This document shows, in pieces, positions 36,656-44,619 of a stretch of 64,000 nucleotides of DNA (position 1 is its first letter; every line of letters starts with the position of its first letter). Origin of the DNA: Mesorhizobium loti (lineage in GTDB: Bacteria > Pseudomonadota > Alphaproteobacteria > Rhizobiales > Rhizobiaceae). The DNA lies in contig CP050293.1 of the NCBI GenBank assembly GCA_014189435.1, positions 439,001-503,000 on the forward strand. Reading direction: 5' to 3'. A model generated the notes under the pieces. It was not told where the DNA came from and ran no database searches. It saw nothing but the letters and a program-made list of their open reading frames with translations. The position numbers were made by a program, and so were the translations under genes.

Positions 36656-37188
36656 AGCCTGGCCCCAAGGCCATCTCCGCATGTGGGGCAATCCTATTTT
36701 CGTTGATGTCGCCGGTGTTTGCTCAGCAACAGGTGGCGGCTGTCCCGGATGGACCGTCATCTCTGCGTGAAGTCTATCAGGACTGGAGTGTGACCTGTTC
36801 CGTTCGCGAGAAGGCGAGGGTGTGCTCGCTTGCGCAGGACCAGGTCCAGCAAAATGGCCAGAGGCTTCTTGCGGTGGAGATCGCGGGACGCGCGGACGGT
36901 TCGACGACGGCTACCCTGCTTCTGCCGTTCGGCATCCTGCTCGATCAGGGCGTGACGCTGCAGATCGACGATCAGCCGCCATTGTCCCCGCAGCGTTTCA
37001 GGACCTGCCTGCCAACCGGTTGCATCGCGGTCTTCGTCGTCGATCGACCGACGCTTGGAAAGATGAGGGGAGGCACGGTGCTGAAGCTCAATGTCACGAC
37101 GGACGCCGAGACCCCGCTGACCTTCCCGGTGTCGCTTCGCGGCCTGACCGCGGCGCTCGACCGCATGGTGGCGTTGAGCGCGCGTTGA
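36652..37188 (+). CDS. IalB-family protein, second copy
   Basis: About 178 residues. A signal peptide is present (MKPGPKAISACGAILFSLMS, cut after VFA). The pattern is IalB-like: VYQDWSVTCSVREKARVCSL (Trp-Cys and a second Cys), LLPFGILLDQGVTLQIDDQP and TCLPTGCIAVFVV. The preferred start is ATG 36652, overlapping the stop of the DUF4189 gene. It and the copy at 34920 are only distantly alike. It is the last gene of the adhesin-linked group, followed by a 550-base gap. Confidence 0.85.
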   Translation: MKPGPKAISACGAILFSLMSPVFAQQQVAAVPDGPSSLREVYQDWSVTCSVREKARVCSLAQDQVQQNGQRLLAVEIAGRADGSTTATLLLPFGILLDQGVTLQIDDQPPLSPQRFRTCLPTGCIAVFVVDRPTLGKMRGGTVLKLNVTTDAETPLTFPVSLRGLTAALDRMVALSAR

Positions 37189-37361
37189 GGGGAAACGGGT
37201 CAGCCCGCGATCTGATGGGTTTTCCGATCAGTTCCGCCGGCTGCCAAGCCTATGCAGCCATGACACGCGGCGGCCGGCCGCCATCAAGATCATCCCCGTC
37301 CGGAGTAAATGACGATCCTTGATGGCGCTTTTCTGATCTTGAGCCTCTAAATCAAAGATAT

Positions 37362-37411
37362 AGAGCATTATGCCGAAAACCGCTTCACACTTTTTTCTGA
37401 CATAATGCTCT
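37362..37411. repeat. Intergenic stem-loop repeat, copy 2
   Basis: Arms AGAGCATTATG (37362-37372) and CATAATGCTCT (37401-37411) enclose the 22-base core CCGAAAACCGCTTCACACTTTT-type sequence identical to 3740-3761. The bulge is on the other side compared with copy 1. Confidence 0.8.
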
Positions 37412-37611
37412 GTGTGGCGTTACCCGAGCGGTCCAACTCCCGGTTCAATCGTCAATAGCGGCTTTCCGCACCCATGATTCTGGCCGTACCGGTCGATAGT
37501 CTTCTGTTTTCTGCGCATTCTCCACACTTGGCAGCGCACGGGCGCAACCGCAGCGGGTCGATGTTATGTGCTATTTTTGCTACATCTCGCAGCCTTGTTG
37601 CCTGAAACAGC

Positions 37612-37631
37612 GATTTAGCGACCGCTAAATC
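37612..37631. promoter_or_regulatory. Perfect inverted repeat upstream of the secretion operon
   Basis: GATTTAGCG-AC-CGCTAAATC, 9-bp arms with a 2-base centre, about 110 bases upstream of the start. A protein-binding site is more likely than a terminator because the loop is too short and no T tract follows. Confidence 0.45.
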
Positions 37632-37741
37632 AATAATTGCTCACACATTTCGTGAATTTGTGGATAATTCGTAGACGGGCAGGCCTTGGCTTGGCTGTAG
37701 TGCTCTGAAAAAGGCGCTGGGGAAACGTTAGGGTGGGTTGA

Positions 37742-39190
37742 ATGAATACGACAAGCATGTCGACCATAGGCAAGCGCCTTGGCCTTTTGATGGCGGCCAC
37801 CATGCTGACCTGCGCGAGCGCTCATGCGCTCACGCTCAAGGAGGCAATGGCTGTTGCGGTGGAATCCAATCCTGAGATTGGACAGGCAATCGAAAACCGC
37901 GAAGCAATAGAATTCGAGTTGCGGCAGGCCAAAGGCCTTTATCTTCCCAGTGTCGATGTCGAGGCATCGGCCGGCGTTCGTCGGCTCGACAATCCATCCC
38001 GGCGCTCGCTTTCCATCCAAGACGATGCGCTCTATCCGGCTGAAACGGATCTTACCGTTTCGCAGACGCTTTATGACAGCGGCGCAAGGCGCGCCGAATT
38101 GAACCGTCAGGCATCGCGCGTCGATGGCGCTTCATTCCGTGTGCTGGAACGGTCCGAATTCATCGGGCTGTCCGTTGTCCAGGACTATTTGGAGTACATG
38201 CTGCAGGCTTCGATCGTTGCCGAAGCGAAGAAAAATCTCGGCTTCCACCAGGCAATTCTCGGCGACATCCGGCAAGGCATCTCGGGCGGCGCGCTGAATG
38301 AGGCCGACCGGCAACAGGCCGAGGAACGGCTGTTCGCCGCCAAGGCGCGCATGCAGGAGGCGACCGAGGAGCTGGAAGCGGCCAAGATCCGCTTCTTCAA
38401 GACCGTCGGAAAGCCACTGACCAACCCTTCGAGGCCAGGCGATGTCTCGGCCGCACTCCCGCGCTCGCTCGACGACGCAATAGGGTTGGCGCGGGAAAGC
38501 AATCCGCGCGTGCACATGGCCAACAGCGACATCAGCGCGGCGGCCTCCCTCGTGGACGCTGCGCGGGCAAAATTTGGCCCCTCCATCATCGCCGAGGGTG
38601 TCGCCCGGGCGGGAACCGACATTGACGGCGACGATGGCGACACCAGCGACCTGCAGGCGCGCGTGGTCCTGCGCTGGAACCTCTACCGCGGTGGCATCGA
38701 CAAGGCCAATGAGCAAGAGCAGATCCGCCGCACCAGTGAACAGCGTCTCGCGCTGCATCAGGTTCAGCGCGAAATCGAGGAAGCTGTTCGCACGTCATGG
38801 GATCGCCGTTTCCGGCAAGCCGATCTGGCAAAGACCCTGAGGCAACAAGCCGCCGCCAATGAGAAGCTGGTTGCTTCCTATCGCGAGCAGTTCAAAGTCG
38901 GACAGCGCTCGCTGCTCGACGTGCTTGATGCGCAGAATACGCGGTTCAACACAGCAACGCTGGCGGATACCGCGTCCTATGCATCGCTGTTTGCCCAGTA
39001 CCGGCTTCTGGCCGCGACCGGACAGTTGCTGAAAACGATGAACCTTCAGCCGGCAAAGCAGGCTACGGCCTATGCGCGAGCCGAGTTTGCGACACCGGAA
39101 ACCGCAGACACTGAAACCTATGCGCGGACGCCATCGGAGCAGAAGAACGACCTGCCTTTCGATATCCTGGCCCCGGTGAGGAAGAAATAA
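37742..39190 (+). CDS. TolC-family outer membrane protein of a type I secretion system
   Basis: A 482-residue protein with a signal peptide (cut after SAHA). It shows the TolC/OEP layout: two similar alpha-helical/beta halves, with LTVSQTLYDSGARRAELNRQ in the first and RVVLRWNLYRGGIDKANEQE in the second. The C-terminal tail beyond residue 430 or so is polar and probably disordered in the periplasm. It forms the outer-membrane duct for the giant adhesin. The ABC and HlyD genes follow in the same direction after gaps of about 40 bases. Confidence 0.92.
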   Translation: MNTTSMSTIGKRLGLLMAATMLTCASAHALTLKEAMAVAVESNPEIGQAIENREAIEFELRQAKGLYLPSVDVEASAGVRRLDNPSRRSLSIQDDALYPAETDLTVSQTLYDSGARRAELNRQASRVDGASFRVLERSEFIGLSVVQDYLEYMLQASIVAEAKKNLGFHQAILGDIRQGISGGALNEADRQQAEERLFAAKARMQEATEELEAAKIRFFKTVGKPLTNPSRPGDVSAALPRSLDDAIGLARESNPRVHMANSDISAAASLVDAARAKFGPSIIAEGVARAGTDIDGDDGDTSDLQARVVLRWNLYRGGIDKANEQEQIRRTSEQRLALHQVQREIEEAVRTSWDRRFRQADLAKTLRQQAAANEKLVASYREQFKVGQRSLLDVLDAQNTRFNTATLADTASYASLFAQYRLLAATGQLLKTMNLQPAKQATAYARAEFATPETADTETYARTPSEQKNDLPFDILAPVRKK

Positions 39191-39229
39191 GACGGCACAA
39201 GGTCCAGCGAGAGTCCTGACGGGCAGATC

Positions 39230-41362
39230 GTGAACCAGCAACCCAACATCCTCTCCCCCAAGGAGGCGTTCAAAGCCTGCTTCTCAGCTGTTGCCGGATA
39301 TCTCGGCAGGCCGAGTGCGGAGACCGTGCTGTTTGCCGGCGTGCCGCTCTCGGACACGCGAATTGCGGTCGACGACATCAGGCACCTTGCCGAGCGCATC
39401 GGCCTGGAAGTCACCGAGTTCAGCCACCGCGACTTTCTCAGGGGGCGTATCGACCTACCCGCGATCGTCTTTCGCGTCAGCCAATTGCCCCTCGCCCTGC
39501 TCGCCCAAACTGAGGACGATGGATATATCACCGCGCCCCAGGAAGACGGCCGCACCACGATTGGCCGATCGGAACTGGCCGCCAGCTACATCAGCGGCGG
39601 CGCTTCCTTCTCGATAACCTATGCCAATGCCGCCGAGGAGATGAAGGTCGGCTCGGCGCAAAAGATCGAAAGACGCCATTGGCTTACGGGGACGATGGGC
39701 GCTTTCTGGCGCACCTATTCGAAGGTCGTTCTGGCGGCGGTGTTCATCAATGTGTTGGCCATAGCCTCGCCCATCTTCACCATGAACGTCTACGACAGGA
39801 TCCTGCCGAACAAGGCGATATCGACACTGTGGGTCCTGGCTCTCGGCATTGGCGCCGTCATCCTGTTCGACCTGCTTTTGAAGACGGCCAGGGCTTCTCT
39901 CATCGACTATGCCGGGCGCAAAGCCGATCTTCGGATATCCTATCTTCTGTTCGAGAAAGTGCTGAATTCGTCACTGTCGGCGCGTCCCGGCTCGACCGGC
40001 GAATACGCAAACAGGGTCACGCAATACGAGTTCGTCAGAGAGTTCTTCACTTCGAACACCATCAGCGTGTTCATCGACACGGCATTCGTCTTCGTCTTTC
40101 TTCTTGTCATCTATGCGATAGGCGGCTGGCTGGTGATCATACCGGCGCTGGCCTTCGTGATGTCCGTCATTGTCGGCTTGATCACCCAGCGCCGCATCGG
40201 CAAGCGTGTCGCCGCCTCGATGAACGAAGCCTCGCAGCGCCAGGCCCTGCTGGTTGAATCCATCTCCACGCTGGAGACCATCAAGTCGCTGCGCGCCGAG
40301 GCGTATCTGCTGCGAAAGTGGGGGGAGCACTCCAAGAACGCCGCCAACACGTCCGAGAAGATCAAGCAGCTTTCTGCGGCCGCGGGCAACATAACACAGT
40401 CAATACAACAGCTGGTGACCGTCGCTCTGGTCGTGGCCGGCGCTTATGCCTTCTCGGAAGGGCATGTTTCGACGGGAGCAATCATAGGAACGGTGATGCT
40501 AGCGAGCAGGGCCGTGGCGCCGCTCGGCCAGATCGCCATCACGCTGTCCCGGTTTCGCCAGGCCATGCTCTCGTTGAGAATGGTGAACTCGATCATGGCT
40601 CAACCGGAAGACCGACCGGACACGGTGGGTTTCGTCAACCGCCCCATTCGCAAGGGGGCGATGGTGTTCAGGAATGTCGGGTTTGTCTATCCCGGCTCGG
40701 AAAACGAGGTTTTGACCGGCCTGAATTTCTCGGTGAAGCCGGGTGAGCGGATAGGCATCATCGGCCGCATAGGATCGGGAAAGACGACGATGGGCCGGCT
40801 GATCGGCAGGCTTTTCCTGCCGACCTCCGGTGAGTTGCTGCTGGATGGGATCGATATTCGCCAGTATCACCCGTCCGAGGTTCGCGCCGCGGTCGGCATC
40901 GTTGCGCAGGCTGGCGATCTGTTCTCGGGCACCATCAAGGAGAACCTCCTGATGGCATGTCCGGAGGCTACCGATGAGCAGATCATCGAAGCGGCAAAGG
41001 CGGCTGGCGTCGACGATTTCGTCTCACGACACCCGCGCGGCTACGACATGAATGTCGGCGAGCGCGGCACCAATCTTTCAGGCGGCCAGAGGCAGACGGT
41101 GGCGATCGCACGCTTGCTGCTGACCAAACCGAAAATCGTCTTTCTGGATGAGCCGTCGGGCTCGATGGACCTCGCATCGGAACGCCAGTTGATCAAGCAG
41201 CTCAAAGTCGCCTTTGACCGCGACACAACGCTGATCGTCTCTACACATCGGTTCAGCATGCTTGAATTGGCCGACCGCCTGATCGTTATCGAACAGGGCA
41301 AGATCGTAGCTGACGGACCGAAGGACCAAGTCATACAGGCGTTGCAGAAAACAAGCGCCTGA
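39230..41362 (+). CDS. Type I secretion permease/ATPase (LapB/HlyB-like)
   Basis: A 710-residue ABC exporter starting at GTG. The first 130 residues are a C39-like domain without a recognisable catalytic Cys, i.e. a chaperone-type substrate-docking domain. The membrane domain has several spans between about residues 160 and 430. The ATPase has Walker A GRIGSGKTTMGRLIG near residue 515, signature LSGGQRQTVAIARLL and Walker B KIVFLDEPSGSMD. The absence of a protease fits RTX/LapA-type cargo without a leader peptide. Between TolC- and HlyD-type genes. Confidence 0.94.
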   Translation: MNQQPNILSPKEAFKACFSAVAGYLGRPSAETVLFAGVPLSDTRIAVDDIRHLAERIGLEVTEFSHRDFLRGRIDLPAIVFRVSQLPLALLAQTEDDGYITAPQEDGRTTIGRSELAASYISGGASFSITYANAAEEMKVGSAQKIERRHWLTGTMGAFWRTYSKVVLAAVFINVLAIASPIFTMNVYDRILPNKAISTLWVLALGIGAVILFDLLLKTARASLIDYAGRKADLRISYLLFEKVLNSSLSARPGSTGEYANRVTQYEFVREFFTSNTISVFIDTAFVFVFLLVIYAIGGWLVIIPALAFVMSVIVGLITQRRIGKRVAASMNEASQRQALLVESISTLETIKSLRAEAYLLRKWGEHSKNAANTSEKIKQLSAAAGNITQSIQQLVTVALVVAGAYAFSEGHVSTGAIIGTVMLASRAVAPLGQIAITLSRFRQAMLSLRMVNSIMAQPEDRPDTVGFVNRPIRKGAMVFRNVGFVYPGSENEVLTGLNFSVKPGERIGIIGRIGSGKTTMGRLIGRLFLPTSGELLLDGIDIRQYHPSEVRAAVGIVAQAGDLFSGTIKENLLMACPEATDEQIIEAAKAAGVDDFVSRHPRGYDMNVGERGTNLSGGQRQTVAIARLLLTKPKIVFLDEPSGSMDLASERQLIKQLKVAFDRDTTLIVSTHRFSMLELADRLIVIEQGKIVADGPKDQVIQALQKTSA

Positions 41363-41404
41363 CAAAACAAATATTGCTGCATCCAATGCGTTGGGGCGTG
41401 GGAA

Positions 41405-42694
41405 ATGCTTGCCAGAGAAGATCGACCGCCGCTGTTTGCGTCGGCGTCCATATTCATCATCGGAGCGCTCTTCGTCGTTTTTGTCGCCTGGGCGTCCTTT
41501 GCCGAGGTCGATGAGATCGCACGCGGCGATGGCAAGGTCATACCCGCTTCCAAGACCCAGATCATTCAGGCGAGCGAGGCCGGCGTCGTTCAGGAAATCG
41601 CAGTCACGATTGGCCAGATCGTCAAGAAGAACGATCTCATCATCCGCCTGGACAACACGCTCAACACGTCCAGCCTTGGCGAGCAGCAGGCCAAGGCGCG
41701 CGCGCTGGAAGTGCGCATAGCAAGGCTGAAATACGAACAGGCCGGCAATCTCTCAGGCCCGTTTCCGTGCCCGCCGGACATTCAGTCGGTCGCTCCGCAA
41801 ATTTGCGACAATGAACAGAAGCTGCTCATCGCCCGACGCGAGAACTTCGACAACAAGCTGTCCGTGCTCAAGTCACGCCTTGATCAGCGCGAGAGGGAAC
41901 TGGCCGAGGCCGTGGCCAATTCCGACCGTCTGACCAAGAACCTGGTCGTCAGCGACCAGGAGGCAAAGCTGGTCGACGCGATGGTCAAGAAAGGCCTGAT
42001 GGCAAGGACCGAGCAACTCCGGGTGGAGCGCGAACAGACCGAGCTCAACGGCCAGCTGAACCTGGCCGGTGAGACCATCAAGAAAGCCAAGGCAGCGATC
42101 ACGGAAGCCCAGCTTCAGGTCGAAGAGCTCGGCCTGCAACTGCAGCAGGAGGCATTGGACGACCTTACCCAGGCGCTGGCGGACCTTTCGGTGGTGGACG
42201 AAACCATAAGGGGAGCGACCGACAAGGTCGCGCGCACCGATATCCGGTCTCCCGTGGACGGCATCGTCAACACGCTGGAGCTGAACACGGTCGGCGCCTT
42301 CGTCCAGCCTGGCGCGGTCGTGGCCGGCATCGTGCCAACCTCCGAGACTTTGCTGGTGGAGGCACGGGTCTCGCCACGGGATGTGGCGTTCATCCGTCCC
42401 GACCAGGAAGCGCTCATCAAGGTCACCGCCTACGATTTCTCCATCTTCGGCGGCATCGAGGGCAAGGTCTCGAACATCACAGCCGACAGCCTGGTCGATC
42501 AGAAGACAGGGGAACCCTATTATCAGGTGCGCGTGTCGACGGACAAATCGACACTTGAGAGAGACGGCAAGGCTTACTCGATCATCCCCGGAATGATCTG
42601 TTCAGTCGACATCAAGACCGGGCGCAAGACGATCCTGCACTACCTCTTGAAGCCGATCAACAAGGCTCGCGAGGAGGCGATGAGTGAGCGGTAG
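41405..42694 (+). CDS. HlyD-family type I secretion periplasmic adaptor
   Basis: A 429-residue membrane-fusion protein. One N-terminal membrane span (IFIIGALFVVFVAWASF) is followed by a lipoyl-like part (VIPASKTQIIQASEAGVVQE), a long coiled coil (residues about 95-270, heptad-rich) and a beta-barrel domain (TDIRSPVDGIVNTLELNTVG). It bridges the inner-membrane ABC protein to the TolC protein. Its 3' end overlaps the next gene by 11 bases. Confidence 0.94.
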   Translation: MLAREDRPPLFASASIFIIGALFVVFVAWASFAEVDEIARGDGKVIPASKTQIIQASEAGVVQEIAVTIGQIVKKNDLIIRLDNTLNTSSLGEQQAKARALEVRIARLKYEQAGNLSGPFPCPPDIQSVAPQICDNEQKLLIARRENFDNKLSVLKSRLDQRERELAEAVANSDRLTKNLVVSDQEAKLVDAMVKKGLMARTEQLRVEREQTELNGQLNLAGETIKKAKAAITEAQLQVEELGLQLQQEALDDLTQALADLSVVDETIRGATDKVARTDIRSPVDGIVNTLELNTVGAFVQPGAVVAGIVPTSETLLVEARVSPRDVAFIRPDQEALIKVTAYDFSIFGGIEGKVSNITADSLVDQKTGEPYYQVRVSTDKSTLERDGKAYSIIPGMICSVDIKTGRKTILHYLLKPINKAREEAMSER

Positions 42695-43325
42695 CGCGAG
42701 CTTTCATCATCCCGAGGGCGAGCGGCTGCTTCCCGCGGTCACGGCCCAGGATTTTGGGCTGGAATTTCGGGTTGTGGCACGCGGCGGCATACGACGCGGC
42801 ATCCGTTTGGAGCGGGCATTCTGGATGTCGCTGAAACAGATGGCTGAAAGCAGGAAGTGCACGATCGGCATGCTCATCGACGAGATCGCCGAAAGCCAGG
42901 CGCAGACAGGTAACCTGACATCCGCGATCAGGGTGGCTTGCATGCGTGGGTTGGGAAACGAAAACCTGACTTTGCGAAGGCTTGCGTCGATCAATACCAT
43001 CAACGCCATACTGGTCGCTTGCCCGTCACCAGCCTTTGCCCTGGCTTCGTCGAAGAAGATCCTGTCGTTCAACGCGCCGTTCCAGCAGCTGGTCAAGCGT
43101 CAATTGCCGATAGCTCCAAGCGATGATGCACGGCACGATCTCAAGCTGGCGCTGGACCTCAATGTGGCCGACATATTCGCGCGGCTCGATGCCAACGGCG
43201 AAGCGCCGGTGGCTACCGGTTTTGTCATCGGCGCCGGTGACCGTCGATACCGAGGTCAGTTGAATGCGGTGCGAGCCCCAGTGCTTGAGCCGGAGTTGCT
43301 GATGGCGTTCGTCTTCGGCGGCTGA
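42684..43325 (+). CDS. Ribbon-helix-helix protein with a C-terminal PAS-like region
   Basis: About 213 residues starting at GTG 42684, with GAGGAGG seven bases upstream. The N-terminal half contains a ribbon-helix-helix type DNA-binding domain (RRGIRLERAFWMSLKQMAES, then RKCTIGMLIDEIAES, and IRVACMRGL). The second half (FALASSKKILSFNAPFQQLV ... VIGAGDRRYRGQLNAV) looks like a PAS-type sensor by eye. It overlaps the HlyD gene, so it is in the secretion operon and is likely a regulator of adhesin export or expression. I have not identified a characterised homologue. Confidence 0.75.
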   Translation: MSGSASFHHPEGERLLPAVTAQDFGLEFRVVARGGIRRGIRLERAFWMSLKQMAESRKCTIGMLIDEIAESQAQTGNLTSAIRVACMRGLGNENLTLRRLASINTINAILVACPSPAFALASSKKILSFNAPFQQLVKRQLPIAPSDDARHDLKLALDLNVADIFARLDANGEAPVATGFVIGAGDRRYRGQLNAVRAPVLEPELLMAFVFGG

Positions 43326-43350
43326 ATGCACCGCCAATCCTAACGAGAAC

Positions 43351-44295
43351 TTACGGCTGAAAACCTTCGCCGGGTGCGACGGTTGCGAAACCGCCTTTGA
43401 TGTCGGCCATCTGGGCGCCGCCCGGTCTTGAGCCGTGGATCCAGGCCCGGTCCGTGCTGAACGAATAGAGCGGAACGTAACTAGGGAGATCGCTATCGCG
43501 CACGACGGTGTTGCTGAGGCTGTCGAGAATGAAGGTGCCGCTGCCTGTGCTCACCGACAGCACAGCGTGAAAGAAGCCTCGCTTGCGGTCCTGGAGGACA
43601 ACCAGCGCCATGCTTTGCGTTGGAATGCCGGCCCTCAGCAGAGCCGTCATCTTGAGGATGGCAAAATCCTCGCAGTCGCCGGCTCGCCGCTCGAGAATCT
43701 CCGAAGGCTTCGCCCAATAGTCGAGCTTGCCGTAGACGACGCTGTCTTTCCTGTAGGCGATCAGCCGATTTACGCTGCTGTTGACGAAAGATAGTTTTTC
43801 GCTGAAGCCCTTGCCCTGAGCGGCGGAGATCATGGCGGCAAAAGCCGCGCTCTTGCGCTCGCAGGGGCTGTCCGCCGAGCAGGCGGTGATGGCCCGGTAG
43901 ACGGGTGCCCAGCGCGCCGCGACGGGAAAATTGCGCATCGACAAGGCAACCGATCCGAACACGCCCGGAATGATCGACGCCGTCTGCACCGGATCTATAC
44001 CGGCCTCGCCTTGTGCCATTGACGAGCCGTCGCCGCGGTCGGCAACCGCCGCGCCGTAGCTGCCGGTCACCATGCCGATCCGGTAAGCGACCGCAGGCAG
44101 CCAGGGCTGGGATCTCACCAGCGAAACACCACCGAGGAAGGGCGGCGTCTGGACCTTTTCCAAAGGCGCGCCGATAGCGGCGACATCGCTCGAAACTGCG
44201 TTCGCGAATGACGGCCCGGTCAGGCCGAAAAGCCCGATTGCCAGCAAGAGCACTTGGAACCCGGTTTTTCCCGGGGCCGATTTTTGTTTTTTCAT
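43351..44295 (-). CDS. LapG-like transglutaminase-type periplasmic cysteine protease
   Basis: About 314 residues. Its signal peptide is long (KTGFQVLLLAIGLFGLTGPS). The catalytic triad of bacterial transglutaminase-like cysteine proteinases is visible: Cys in ERRAGDCEDFAILKM, His in GFFHAVLSV, Asp in FILDSLSNTVV. In LapG systems the protease cuts the N-terminus of the LapA adhesin when c-di-GMP is low. It lies divergent from the giant adhesin and convergent with the RHH gene. The start at 44295 follows AAGGTGGG; a GTG three codons upstream is also possible. Confidence 0.9.
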   Translation of the reverse strand: MKKQKSAPGKTGFQVLLLAIGLFGLTGPSFANAVSSDVAAIGAPLEKVQTPPFLGGVSLVRSQPWLPAVAYRIGMVTGSYGAAVADRGDGSSMAQGEAGIDPVQTASIIPGVFGSVALSMRNFPVAARWAPVYRAITACSADSPCERKSAAFAAMISAAQGKGFSEKLSFVNSSVNRLIAYRKDSVVYGKLDYWAKPSEILERRAGDCEDFAILKMTALLRAGIPTQSMALVVLQDRKRGFFHAVLSVSTGSGTFILDSLSNTVVRDSDLPSYVPLYSFSTDRAWIHGSRPGGAQMADIKGGFATVAPGEGFQP

Positions 44296-44619
44296 AACGC
44301 CCACCTTTGACTGTGGACGCTACCAATCTTGTCTCAAATTATTGGAAAGGAAGGTGGATAACTTTCTCGCAAATCACTACGTCTATTTTCTTTAAAACTT
44401 TATTCGATTTTATACTTTCATTTACCAGAAATCTCCGACCTGCAGCCGGTCAAACAAGCGACATGGAAGCCAACATATATCAGGTTATATATTTGAGGTT
44501 TACCACGTGTAAAAAATGCCGAACGATGCATATCAGAATATATGAAATAGATTTCGGGACTGTTGCAAAGTAGAAGTGGCCGCTGTCTCTTTCCGGGAAA
44601 TATCGGAGGGGTTTCAGCC
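44296..44619. promoter_or_regulatory. AT-rich divergent regulatory region between protease and giant adhesin
   Basis: 324 bases, clearly more AT-rich than the surrounding genes. It includes a long T/A-rich tract (near 44380-44425), ATATATCAGGTTATATAT (near 44475-44492) and the dyad TTTACCACGTGTAAA (44499-44513). Such AT-rich divergent regions are typical of regulated surface genes. No small gene is convincing. Confidence 0.55.

Larger units (their letters stand above)
37189..37741. other. Intergenic region before the type I secretion operon
   Basis: No gene is convincing in these 553 bases. It holds a stem-loop repeat (37362-37411) and, about 110 bases before the tolC-like ATG, a perfect 9-bp inverted repeat GATTTAGCG-AC-CGCTAAATC (37612-37631). 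Confidence 0.6.
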
